Positions 8,828 to 15,871 of a stretch of 64,000 nucleotides of DNA are shown one piece after another. The position numbers and the translations under genes are program-made. How positions within the stretch are numbered: the first letter of the stretch is position 1; every line of letters begins with the position of its first letter. Origin of the DNA: an uncultured Prevotella sp. (GTDB taxonomy: Bacteria; Bacteroidota; Bacteroidia; Bacteroidales; Bacteroidaceae); the NCBI GenBank assembly GCA_946614435.1, contig CAMOGW010000001.1:1-64000 (forward strand), read 5' to 3'. Below the pieces are notes generated by a model, which was not told the DNA's origin, searched no databases, and was given only the letters and a program-made list of their open reading frames with translations.

Positions 8828-8881
8828 TTCAATAGAGGAAACAGGCTATCGGTTCAATCTGTATGTTCAATAAAGGAAACG
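8808..8881. repeat. 37-bp tandem duplication spanning the fetB end and trmO start
   Basis: Two adjacent copies (8808-8844 and 8845-8881) share most positions. The downstream-lying copy on the minus strand holds the trmO start ATG CAG ATT GAA; the other reads ATA CAG ATT GAA at the same place and includes the fetB stop codon. It looks like a local duplication in which one start codon decayed. Confidence 0.8.
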
Positions 8882-9628
8882 TCCTGAAGCATCAAACAAA
8901 GAGCGGTCCACCAGAACGATGGTGAGCAAAGTGGCCATCACGCTCACCCACAGCCCCACCAACGACAATGCCGCCACCACTACAGCAGCCGCCAAAGGCG
9001 AAGCGCCCCCCATCAGCAATCCTACGAAGAACAAGGGCGGAGCCAGTACCAGCGGTCCCGTCAAAGGACGGATTCCTCCCATCACCGCAGCCCTCAGCGA
9101 GCGACGCACGCTGGGCAGGGTGGCCTCAACGTGAGTGGCCCCGTTGGCCAGCAGATATTGGCAATGCTCCTGTGTATGTCGGAGACTTGATACATAGGTC
9201 CGCAATGCTGAGGACACGGATGGTATGACTTGGGCCGCGATGCTCGACAAGACCGTGAGTATTAAGACACTATGCGAAATATTGACAAGCAGCGACATCA
9301 TGCCCAGTCCTATGCCCATTCCTGCCAACAGCGAGAGAGAAAGCGGAAGGAAGAACGGACGAAGGGAGAGGTGGCCCTTGCGAATCGAGAAATATGAGAC
9401 CGACAGCACCAGAAGAACCGCCCATATCACGTCAACCCACCAGAGGTTCAACTTCAGCACCCCCCACATCAGCGCTGCTACGAAAGCAACACTCAGAAGG
9501 AAATATACCGACACACGCCACACGCGCGTCATGAGCCTGCGATCAATAACAGAGAACAGCGCGACAACCGTCAGCAACAGTACCACGGTTGCCACAATTC
9601 CCCAAAGCGAAATATCAGAAATCAGCAT
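8867..9628 (-). CDS. fetB: FetB-like ABC transporter permease (UPF0014)
   Basis: An inner-membrane permease of 253 residues with about seven hydrophobic helices and the UPF0014 signature EATLPSVRRSLRAA followed by a GLLMGGASPLAAA motif. Escherichia coli FetAB exports iron. The gene follows the degenerate ATPase after 11 bases, the usual fetAB order, and precedes trmO. Substrate is not predictable from sequence, and because the ATPase partner looks inactive the transport role is uncertain. Confidence 0.8.
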   Translation of the reverse strand: MLISDISLWGIVATVVLLLTVVALFSVIDRRLMTRVWRVSVYFLLSVAFVAALMWGVLKLNLWWVDVIWAVLLVLSVSYFSIRKGHLSLRPFFLPLSLSLLAGMGIGLGMMSLLVNISHSVLILTVLSSIAAQVIPSVSSALRTYVSSLRHTQEHCQYLLANGATHVEATLPSVRRSLRAAVMGGIRPLTGPLVLAPPLFFVGLLMGGASPLAAAVVVAALSLVGLWVSVMATLLTIVLVDRSLFDASGRFLY

Positions 9629-9639
9629 ATCCGTTATTA

Positions 9640-10200
9640 TTACAATTCCACAATCACATCGGCCATCTTCAGCATCTCCTCATCGTTACTGGCCGCCACA
9701 ACGATTCTTCCCTGTCTGGCCCACTCTTTCAGGTAAGCAACAGCCTGCACAGGAGGATCGTTCACAATCAGGATTGGCTTGTTGAGCAGCACGGCTACGG
9801 CTATCAGTTGCACGCGCGAATCCGTCTGACTGCCGCCCACGCGACGCATCTCCTCGCCCAGAATGCCATTCGAGATGGGCAGCTCCCGATTCGCTTTCAG
9901 GCTGAACACATCCTGCACCGAGGGTGGTTCGTAAGTCGTCACCTCGCCCAACTCACACAGTCTGTCAGGCGCGTATGCCATCAGTTTTCTGAAGGTTGGT
10001 GCTGATCGGGATGTCAAGGGTTCGCCATCGATACTGATATAGCCGTTTGTAACGGTCTCGAAGCCCTGCATAGCCAACAGCCACCGAGTGTGCTGTGCGG
10101 CTGTTCCCCCGGTCAGACAGGTCAGTTCGCCTGCCTTAGCCATCAGCGAGAGCGTGCGGTTCATGCCCTCTATCAGTACTTCGTTCAGTTCCAGCATCAT
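9640..10200 (-). CDS. Degenerate ABC ATPase-like protein, FetA position
   Basis: The 186 residues follow the layout of a short ABC ATPase but the catalytic motifs are eroded. The Walker A site reads GGTAAQHT (31-38) and lacks the GK pair, the signature reads VGGSQ, and Walker B is PILIVNDPP, with Asn and Asp replacing the usual Asp-Glu. It sits directly before fetB, where fetA is expected. ATP hydrolysis by the canonical route is unlikely; it may be a regulatory or structural partner, or a gene in decay. The reading frame is intact. Confidence 0.65.
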   Translation of the reverse strand: MMLELNEVLIEGMNRTLSLMAKAGELTCLTGGTAAQHTRWLLAMQGFETVTNGYISIDGEPLTSRSAPTFRKLMAYAPDRLCELGEVTTYEPPSVQDVFSLKANRELPISNGILGEEMRRVGGSQTDSRVQLIAVAVLLNKPILIVNDPPVQAVAYLKEWARQGRIVVAASNDEEMLKMADVIVEL

Positions 10201-10223
10201 AACAGTTACATATTTTTCGGGGA

Positions 10224-10253
10224 CAAAGTTACGGAAAAACGAGAGAAGAACAA
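10224..10253 (-). promoter_or_regulatory. Promoter of the FetA-like/fetB/trmO unit
   Basis: Read on the minus strand: TTG (10251-10253), 19 bases, then TAACTTTG (10224-10231). This matches the Bacteroidetes consensus and lies 24 bases before the ATG at 10200. It sits within one end of the 95-bp two-hairpin repeat. Confidence 0.7.
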
Positions 10254-10319
10254 AACAAACGTGTTTGTTTTTTCTTCCGAGTGCAAGTAACTTCGCACTG
10301 GAAGTGCAAAGTTACGGAA
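10225..10319. repeat. Two-hairpin repeat element, copy 1
   Basis: A 95-bp unit bounded on both sides by AAAGTTACGGAA. It contains a long AT-rich hairpin (10245-10277) followed by a second hairpin GTAACTT..AAGTTAC (10287-10315) with inner GCACT/AGTGC pairs. A second 95-bp copy with the same architecture but different stem bases lies at 20408-20502. The right end overlaps the stop of the truncated nuclease gene at 10312. Confidence 0.6.
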
Positions 10320-10530
10320 TATAGGGAAACTTCTTCATAGGTTCCTCGCCGAGTCCATGACTGGCATTGGCATTGAGCAGCCAGCACAAGAACGCGCTAT
10401 GACGCGTCTCGCTCCGCTCAACGCCCAGCACATTGAAAATGGTGGTCTTTTCGTAATACGCCTTTAGTTCCTGGTACGTACTGTCATTGTACATATCAAG
10501 AATCTGCCTGTTTGCTTCTTGTCTATTCAT
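10312..10530 (-). pseudogene. Truncated PD-(D/E)XK nuclease family gene, N-terminal remnant
   Basis: A 72-residue open frame that matches only the beginning of the PD-(D/E)XK nuclease family: TIFNVLGVERSETRHSAFLCWLLN followed by SHGLGE is the typical N-terminal helical part (shown here in two pieces). The catalytic D..E.K region is absent. The frame ends inside the 95-bp repeat element, suggesting the rest was lost by an insertion or deletion at that junction. Confidence 0.65.
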
Positions 10531-10556
10531 TGCTTATTATTTTCTTAATTCCATAA

Positions 10557-10582
10557 ATCAGGGGACGGTTCCGTCCCCTGAT
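10557..10582. repeat. REP-like palindrome
   Basis: Near-perfect palindrome with 12-base arms (10557-10568 and 10571-10582) around GGGGACGG..CCGTCCCC. The shape and GGGGAC core resemble REP sequences handled by RAYT (TnpA-REP) transposases. Only one copy was seen in the window and no RAYT gene is present. Confidence 0.55.
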
Positions 10583-10631
10583 CTACCTCAAAACTGGGCA
10601 TATTTGCTAATAGTTTTTTTGTTCATATTTG

Positions 10632-11720
10632 TTATATCACCTTTCCTAATTCACTCAATACTTTTATACATTCGTTGTACATAGCATCCCAATCAGAAAC
10701 AATCTCATTTGCAGATTTAGAATACCAATTGGGAATCCTTTTTGAAATAGAAAAATATGAGCCTTTCTGACTTTTAGAAGTGTTAAAAGTCCAGCCAGAG
10801 AAATGCATATTGTTTATCTTTACCCCGTTATTTGTTTTCGTTATTCTTCCATTCCAATGATTCCAAAAATCAGTTGCACCTATACTCTCATTAAGTATCT
10901 GAGCCTTGAATGATCCGTTTTGGAATTGTATTCCCAATTTATATCCTTTAACTGAACGTACGTCCTTTTTCTCTGCCAACGCAACGCCATGAGTCTCTGA
11001 TATATCAAAAACCTTATAATTCTCAGTTTGGTTCTTGATATGTGTAAGGAAGCATTTTTGAAAGATTGTTTCAAGGCCGTTGTCTGCAATATAATTGCCA
11101 GTTCTTTTCTTTTTGTTCGGTCTGTCAACAAAGACGTATGGATACTGTTGATGATTATTTATGAAATCATCTAAAGCCTTCGCTAGATTGGTAATGCAGC
11201 ACAAATATTCTTTTAGAATAATATAATCATCATTTGGATTAACATTAAAAAGTGCATCTTTTAGTGCTTTTGAGAAATCTTTGTATGTAGTATTCACCCA
11301 TACATTATTTATACATTGAGGCTGTTCATTCACAAGCGTCAAATAACAAAAGTGTTTGTTTAGTGCTTTATAATCTTCAATAATATGAGTTTTACGACCT
11401 ATTTTTACTGGAATCCCATTGATAATATCATAGTATTTATCTAACTGATTGCTATGTTGAGAAGATTTAACCTTGTTTTCAATCACCCAACATGTATCAT
11501 TGTCTGTTATAATGAGAATATCAATATCGTGATGTTCAACCTTAACTTCAAATGAATTAAATGCTTGGACTGACCTCACATTAAACAAAGAACATAATAA
11601 TTCTGACTTTTGTTGCTTGTTTAATGCACAGCAATCATCAGAAAACATCCAACCAATCACAGCAGAATGGACTTTCTCCATGTCTGCTACTCCAATCTTA
11701 TCAAAAAAACTTCCATTCAT
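10632..11720 (-). CDS. PD-(D/E)XK nuclease superfamily protein
   Basis: A 362-residue protein with the nuclease core DIDILIITDNDTCWVIENK at about residues 69-87, giving the D...E.K catalytic pattern, followed by SSQHSNQLDKYY, typical of the PDDEXK_4 group. The N-terminal segment VHSAVIGWMFSDD parallels the truncated neighbour. Such proteins are frequent in accessory and defence regions, but target and role are unknown. The gene is AT-rich relative to the nuo and his genes. It follows a 59-codon small gene after 64 bases. Confidence 0.65.
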   Translation of the reverse strand: MNGSFFDKIGVADMEKVHSAVIGWMFSDDCCALNKQQKSELLCSLFNVRSVQAFNSFEVKVEHHDIDILIITDNDTCWVIENKVKSSQHSNQLDKYYDIINGIPVKIGRKTHIIEDYKALNKHFCYLTLVNEQPQCINNVWVNTTYKDFSKALKDALFNVNPNDDYIILKEYLCCITNLAKALDDFINNHQQYPYVFVDRPNKKKRTGNYIADNGLETIFQKCFLTHIKNQTENYKVFDISETHGVALAEKKDVRSVKGYKLGIQFQNGSFKAQILNESIGATDFWNHWNGRITKTNNGVKINNMHFSGWTFNTSKSQKGSYFSISKRIPNWYSKSANEIVSDWDAMYNECIKVLSELGKVI

Positions 11721-11784
11721 AATGAAATCAACCGTCTTTGCTATATAAAGTGATATTTATAATGCTGTCCGTCAAATTGCCAAA

Positions 11785-11964
11785 CTATATGTCATACATT
11801 TCTGACTCTGGGGCTCCGATGGCTCTCAGATACCTGTTGGTTTGCAGCATGGCACTCCAGACCTCTTTCCACTCCTCGTCTGTCAGATTGCCTTTGGCAT
11901 TCATCTCTTCTACATAAACATCCAGCTCTTTCACCTTGGCCCTTGCTTTTTCTTTTAATGTCAT
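11785..11964 (-). CDS. Small charged helical protein, 59 residues
   Basis: Found by reading the minus strand: ATG at 11962-11964 and TAG at 11785-11787. The product starts MTLKEKARAKVKELDVYVEE and ends with APESEMYDI, and includes LTDEEWKEVWSAML. It is highly charged and predicted helical, with no signal peptide. It precedes the PD-(D/E)XK gene in the same direction. Function is not recognisable. Confidence 0.5.
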   Translation of the reverse strand: MTLKEKARAKVKELDVYVEEMNAKGNLTDEEWKEVWSAMLQTNRYLRAIGAPESEMYDI

Positions 11965-12090
11965 ATTCTCTACAAATTACAAATTCTCATGATTTTTCAT
12001 TCTGGGTTTGTCCCATGACTTTCGCTCATATTAAGATGTTTTTTATATATGAACTATTTGGGAAAAATTCAATAAGACTGCGTTAAAAAG

Positions 12091-12282
12091 TCATAATGCC
12101 AATGCTAATAAGAATAGTAAGATTAAGATAATCCAGACGATTACCCTTAAGCATGCCCCCCAGCCATCAAGCAACAACTCAAAGATACTTCCTATCCCCT
12201 TGAACAACCAGCCAAGAATGCCCCCACCTGTAAAAACGATGAGCACCAATACGATAAGACCTATAATTGTAAGTATCTCCAT
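12091..12282 (-). CDS. Small double-helix membrane peptide
   Basis: A 63-residue hydrophobic peptide with two likely transmembrane segments (about residues 3-29 and 44-63) joined by FKGIGSIFELLLDGWGACLR. It contains a GGGILGW turn. A frameshifted second copy lies at 13080-13275, and the unrecognised 256-residue gene sits between them with a 6-base gap to this one. Possible roles (immunity, holin-like, small-membrane regulator) are guesses. Confidence 0.55.
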   Translation of the reverse strand: MEILTIIGLIVLVLIVFTGGGILGWLFKGIGSIFELLLDGWGACLRVIVWIILILLFLLALAL

Positions 12283-12288
12283 TCTTCT

Positions 12289-13059
12289 TTAAACAATTCT
12301 TGGCAGCACGTTCTTTATAACGGGAATGACATACTCGTTATAAGCAGTTTCAAGAAACAGCTTCTGACTTTCTTCATTCAACCCCAGGAAAGATTGCGCG
12401 TCAGGAACATCTATCGCCGTCCTGTACGTTTTCGACTTTTCATGATAGCTGAAGCCAGTGGTTAGTTCGCCCTCCAGCCTACTGTCAAGCCGTTGACCAT
12501 TGAAGTTGAAATACAATGTCAGTGCCCTGTCTTTGCATAGTTTTTCCATTCCTAAGGGATACCATCCGAAATCGAAGCCTCGTGGCCATTCCTTGTCCCT
12601 TATCATGATATAATAATAGGTGAAATGATGATAGAGCTGATAATCCTCAATGACAGGATATTTGCCCGAAGTGAAATACTTCTTTGTCACAGTAAGCAAC
12701 AGACTCATCAACTGTTCATTCTTCCGGACTATCACGTTCTTCAGCATAGTTGTACAATCGCTTCTGAGTCTGGCATCTTCATCATTGAGATTTGGCATTG
12801 GCAAGTTTTTATAGAAGTCATATAAGGAGGCGTTCTGCTGTGCTACATCACCTGCTATTTGGACATTGTCGTCGAACCATCGATCGCAGGCACGCTGCAT
12901 AGCGCGCTTTGCCCGATAGTCCAATATGCCATCCAGATAGTCAACAGACACATTAAAGTTGAATCCACCCTTGCTGACAAGTGTTCTTAACTGCTCTTGA
13001 TAAAAAACACAAAAGCAGTCCCAAAGCGTCTTGTAATTTTCTTTTCTTAATTCCATCAT
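12289..13059 (-). CDS. Unrecognised 256-residue protein
   Basis: Complete open frame beginning MMELRKENYKTLWDCF. The protein is probably soluble, with no signal peptide or membrane segment. It has an aromatic-rich middle (YQLYHHFTYYYIMI, then WPRGFDFGWYPLGMEKLC) and a C-terminal acidic helix. I see no known domain. It sits between the intact and the broken copies of the small membrane peptide, all in one direction downstream of the radical SAM maturase, so it may be co-transcribed with it. Confidence 0.6.
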   Translation of the reverse strand: MMELRKENYKTLWDCFCVFYQEQLRTLVSKGGFNFNVSVDYLDGILDYRAKRAMQRACDRWFDDNVQIAGDVAQQNASLYDFYKNLPMPNLNDEDARLRSDCTTMLKNVIVRKNEQLMSLLLTVTKKYFTSGKYPVIEDYQLYHHFTYYYIMIRDKEWPRGFDFGWYPLGMEKLCKDRALTLYFNFNGQRLDSRLEGELTTGFSYHEKSKTYRTAIDVPDAQSFLGLNEESQKLFLETAYNEYVIPVIKNVLPRIV

Positions 13060-13079
13060 ATCTGTTTAATAAGGTGTAC

Positions 13080-13275
13080 TCATAATCCCAATGCCAACAG
13101 GAACAGTAAAATCAAGATAATCCAGGCTATCACCCTCAGGCACGAACCCCAGCCGTCAAGTAGCAGTTCAAAGATGCTTCCTATACCCTTGATTATCCAT
13201 CCAAGAATGCCGCCACCCGTAAAGAAGATAAGCACCAACCAAGACAAGAAGTCCTATGAAGGCAAGAATTTCCAT
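13080..13275 (-). pseudogene. Frameshifted copy of the small membrane peptide
   Basis: Aligns codon by codon with the gene at 12091-12282, starting MEILAFIGLLVLV. A 4-base TTGG duplication (TTGGTTGG) after about codon 13 then shifts the frame. Beyond the shift the other frame continues the homology (GGGILGW, KGIGSIFELLLDGWGSCLR) to a TGA at the equivalent place. Total length is 196 bases against 192 for the intact gene. It lies 17 bases after the radical SAM gene. Confidence 0.75.
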
Positions 13276-13292
13276 CTTTTATAGAACTTACT

Positions 13293-14747
13293 CTATCTCG
13301 TATAACACTCTTCAACAACTCTTTTTGTCAAAAAAGCAATATCGCAAAAATTCTGGCTGATTTTAAAAATATCACCTCCACTTTCGCAATAATTTTGACC
13401 TATACACATTTTACAATATTTTTTAGCCTCACATGATATGCACTTTTGAAAATGTCTTTGTCGAAGAGACCTAATTAATTTCAACTTTTCAGACGTGTTC
13501 CATATTTCCATTAAAGATTGTTTATATACATTACCAGCAATAATCCCAGTTAAAGTTACACATGGAGAAACATTTCCATTTGCAGAAATACACAATGTAT
13601 GAGTTGCAGCACTGCACAATGGCAATTCTTGATAATCTTCTTCTTGTATTAAACTCGCATTTGATTCCTGTATATGTATACCTTCAATATCATTTTCAAT
13701 AATATCACGTAATGCTTTTTCTGTTTCTTCTATTGACATTCTATTTGCAAGATTCGTTTTGTCAAAATTGGATTGTGCCATTATTATATAATCCGGTTTC
13801 ACAAAAATATTTTTACTTCTTGCAAATTTGATCAATTGCCCCATTGTATCTTTGTTCGTTTTCATCAATGGACAGGAAATAGTTACAGGAATATCATTCT
13901 CCTTTAATCTTTCAATAGCTGAAAAGGTTTTTTCAAAAGATCCTTTAATTTGTGTAATTTCATCATGGGTAGATGAGTCAATACTGTACAATGAAACTTG
14001 AACATTTGACATATTGACGTCTTTCATCACCTGTATAAGGTTGTCGTTTATTGCCAACAAGTTAGAAAATAGCGATATACGCAAATCTTTTTGTCTACAA
14101 TATGACAACATTTCTGGTACATTTTTGTTCAAAATCGGCTCTCCACCAGACAATGTTATACTCAAACCACCCATTTCACGGAATTGGTCAACAATAGTCT
14201 TGAAATGTTCTAATGACATATTTACTCCCACATCTTTTGCAGAACTGGGGATAAAGCAATGTATGCATCTTTCATTGCATTTGCTTGTCAATTCCACATG
14301 AAGTGTTCTGAGTATTGGATTAGTTGCATCGTGTTTAAACCAAAAATATCGACTTGACTTCTTTTCTTGATTACCAGGATTTTCTTTTTTGTGAGTTTCC
14401 GAAAGGACAACTTCTTGATTAGGAATTTCATTAACCGCAAATAGATTAATCGATTCTGCAACTTCGACAAATCCATATTTGTGAAGTTCTTCTATAAAGG
14501 AAAGAAAATCGTTTGAAATAGCCTCTCTACTCACATTCTTGTATATTCCCAAAAGACTATTTACTATTTCATATAAAGAACGAGGAGTACGCGTTATTTG
14601 TGATAAGAAATCTGCACCAATATCATTGTACACCCTATCTAATTCTGTTCGCTGATTTAGAATATATCCAAGTTTCCCCTCATCATATATGCGAATGAAA
14701 CTATGTTTTGACAATTTTACAAATATATTTTTCATTTTGATTGACAT
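13293..14747 (-). CDS. Radical SAM/SPASM peptide maturase with N-terminal RRE-like domain
   Basis: The 484-residue protein has three parts. Residues about 10-100 resemble a PqqD-like RiPP recognition element. Residues 150-345 form the radical SAM core with C157NERCIHC164 binding the catalytic cluster, and GGEP at 201-204. Residues 375-470 form a SPASM domain with cysteines at 378, 386, 396, 436, 439, 445, 448, 454 and 468, enough for two auxiliary [4Fe-4S] clusters. Enzymes of this design install thioether or carbon-carbon links in ribosomal peptides. The 36-codon cysteine-tailed peptide gene just upstream is the obvious substrate. An alternative start is Met5 (14735). Confidence 0.88.
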   Translation of the reverse strand: MSIKMKNIFVKLSKHSFIRIYDEGKLGYILNQRTELDRVYNDIGADFLSQITRTPRSLYEIVNSLLGIYKNVSREAISNDFLSFIEELHKYGFVEVAESINLFAVNEIPNQEVVLSETHKKENPGNQEKKSSRYFWFKHDATNPILRTLHVELTSKCNERCIHCFIPSSAKDVGVNMSLEHFKTIVDQFREMGGLSITLSGGEPILNKNVPEMLSYCRQKDLRISLFSNLLAINDNLIQVMKDVNMSNVQVSLYSIDSSTHDEITQIKGSFEKTFSAIERLKENDIPVTISCPLMKTNKDTMGQLIKFARSKNIFVKPDYIIMAQSNFDKTNLANRMSIEETEKALRDIIENDIEGIHIQESNASLIQEEDYQELPLCSAATHTLCISANGNVSPCVTLTGIIAGNVYKQSLMEIWNTSEKLKLIRSLRQRHFQKCISCEAKKYCKMCIGQNYCESGGDIFKISQNFCDIAFLTKRVVEECYTR

Positions 14748-14756
14748 TTTATTAAT

Positions 14757-14783
14757 GGAGAGTGTGTTTAATACACACTCTCC
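14757..14783 (-). other. Hairpin between RiPP precursor and maturase genes
   Basis: Perfect 11-bp stem (14757-14767 with 14773-14783) with a 5-base loop, located after the precursor stop (14793) and before the maturase start (14747). The minus strand after it is AT-rich but lacks a clean T run, so it may stabilise the precursor mRNA or act as a leaky attenuator, giving more precursor than enzyme. Confidence 0.65.
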
Positions 14784-14792
14784 TCTTCGCGA

Positions 14793-14903
14793 TTAGCATT
14801 TGCTACAACAAACCATGTCGCCACTTGCGATTGCCTTTCCCAATAAGGATTTATTCTCCTTTACGAGTGTAGTAAGTGCTTGCGGTGCAGAATACTCTTT
14901 CAT
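14793..14903 (-). CDS. Candidate RiPP precursor peptide, 36 residues
   Basis: ATG at 14901-14903, TAA at 14793-14795. The peptide begins MKEYSAPQALTTLVKENK, a helical leader-like half, and ends with a short core GDMVCCSKC in which all three cysteines (32, 33, 36) lie in the last five residues. It is too short for routine gene calling. Its place directly before a radical SAM/SPASM maturase in the same direction, separated by a hairpin, is the standard layout of a sactipeptide- or ranthipeptide-like system. The modification type, cleavage site and activity are unknown. Confidence 0.72.
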   Translation of the reverse strand: MKEYSAPQALTTLVKENKSLLGKAIASGDMVCCSKC

Positions 14904-15010
14904 AATTGTAAGGTATTAGTGTTAATGTCTACTTCCTTTATAGCGTTTCGACTTCTTCTATTGCCTACTCTTTGAAGGATTTTCGGCTTCTTCCTTATGA
15001 CTTTGATTTT

Positions 15011-15835
15011 CTAAGAATGTTTCATCATCTCAATGATGACTTCCTTTTCTCTATTGAAGAAGTTTTTTCCAGGATGGCTGTTACTGCCAATAGTCCAAGT
15101 CACTATTGCCTTAGTGTTTGAGGCTTCATGTTGATAAATGGCAAAGTATCTGTTTCTTCCCTTTTTATCTTTCGCTTCTTTAGAATCGCCACCTATGTGA
15201 TGAAAGCCAAAGTCTTCCAACACGGTTATATGCTTCTTGCCAATGAAATATGCGAAATGAGCCTTAGATTGTTTGGTAGCTTTGATAATAATGTCGATAA
15301 CTCGTTTCTCTACAACAGCCTTTAGTGGTTCTTTTATCAGTATCTCTGTGTTTGACCAACTCTTGCTATGCCATGCACAAAGCTCAATAGCAAAAGGCAT
15401 GAGACCGTCATCTGTGGTCGGTACATTGGCAACCTTTGCAACATGATTTATCCAATCCTTCTTGGCTTGCCACCATTTGTAACCACTATACTTCTCTATG
15501 CCTCTTAATTCTCTATTGCCAAGTTCTTCTTTTGTCAAAAGAAATGGAAACTGCGTCATCACTTCACTGTAACTTCTCTTTTTTACATAACTAATTAGAC
15601 TTTTAGTATTTTTAGGACAGTCAGCACAGTCTTTGCAAATCATTGGATCACGATTGTCTCCCCCTCCTGCATTATAGTTTACAATAACAAACGAACATTG
15701 CCTTGGATTGCCCATATAAGGCTCAGGCAGATAGTTGGGATTTACTAAGTCGCCATAGTGTTGTTGCTCTGTGTCTATTTTATCACAGAACCAATCTTGA
15801 ATAACTTTATCCCAATATCTTATAAATTCTTCCAT
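15011..15835 (-). CDS. Uncharacterised protein, possible uracil-DNA-glycosylase-like fold
   Basis: The 274-residue soluble protein carries FVIVNYNAGGGDNRDP near residue 49, a cysteine group CKDCADCPK just after it, FAIELCAWHSKSW near 150 and TIGSNSHPGKNFF near 250. The spacing of an early NPG-like loop, a middle HSKSW and a late HPG loop is reminiscent of the uracil-DNA glycosylase superfamily, but the match is weak and by eye. It lies upstream of the RiPP precursor in the same direction and downstream of the structured leader at 15872-16112. Confidence 0.45.
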   Translation of the reverse strand: MEEFIRYWDKVIQDWFCDKIDTEQQHYGDLVNPNYLPEPYMGNPRQCSFVIVNYNAGGGDNRDPMICKDCADCPKNTKSLISYVKKRSYSEVMTQFPFLLTKEELGNRELRGIEKYSGYKWWQAKKDWINHVAKVANVPTTDDGLMPFAIELCAWHSKSWSNTEILIKEPLKAVVEKRVIDIIIKATKQSKAHFAYFIGKKHITVLEDFGFHHIGGDSKEAKDKKGRNRYFAIYQHEASNTKAIVTWTIGSNSHPGKNFFNREKEVIIEMMKHS

Positions 15836-15871
15836 TCTGTTTGAATTATTGGTTTATATAAAGCACAAAGA

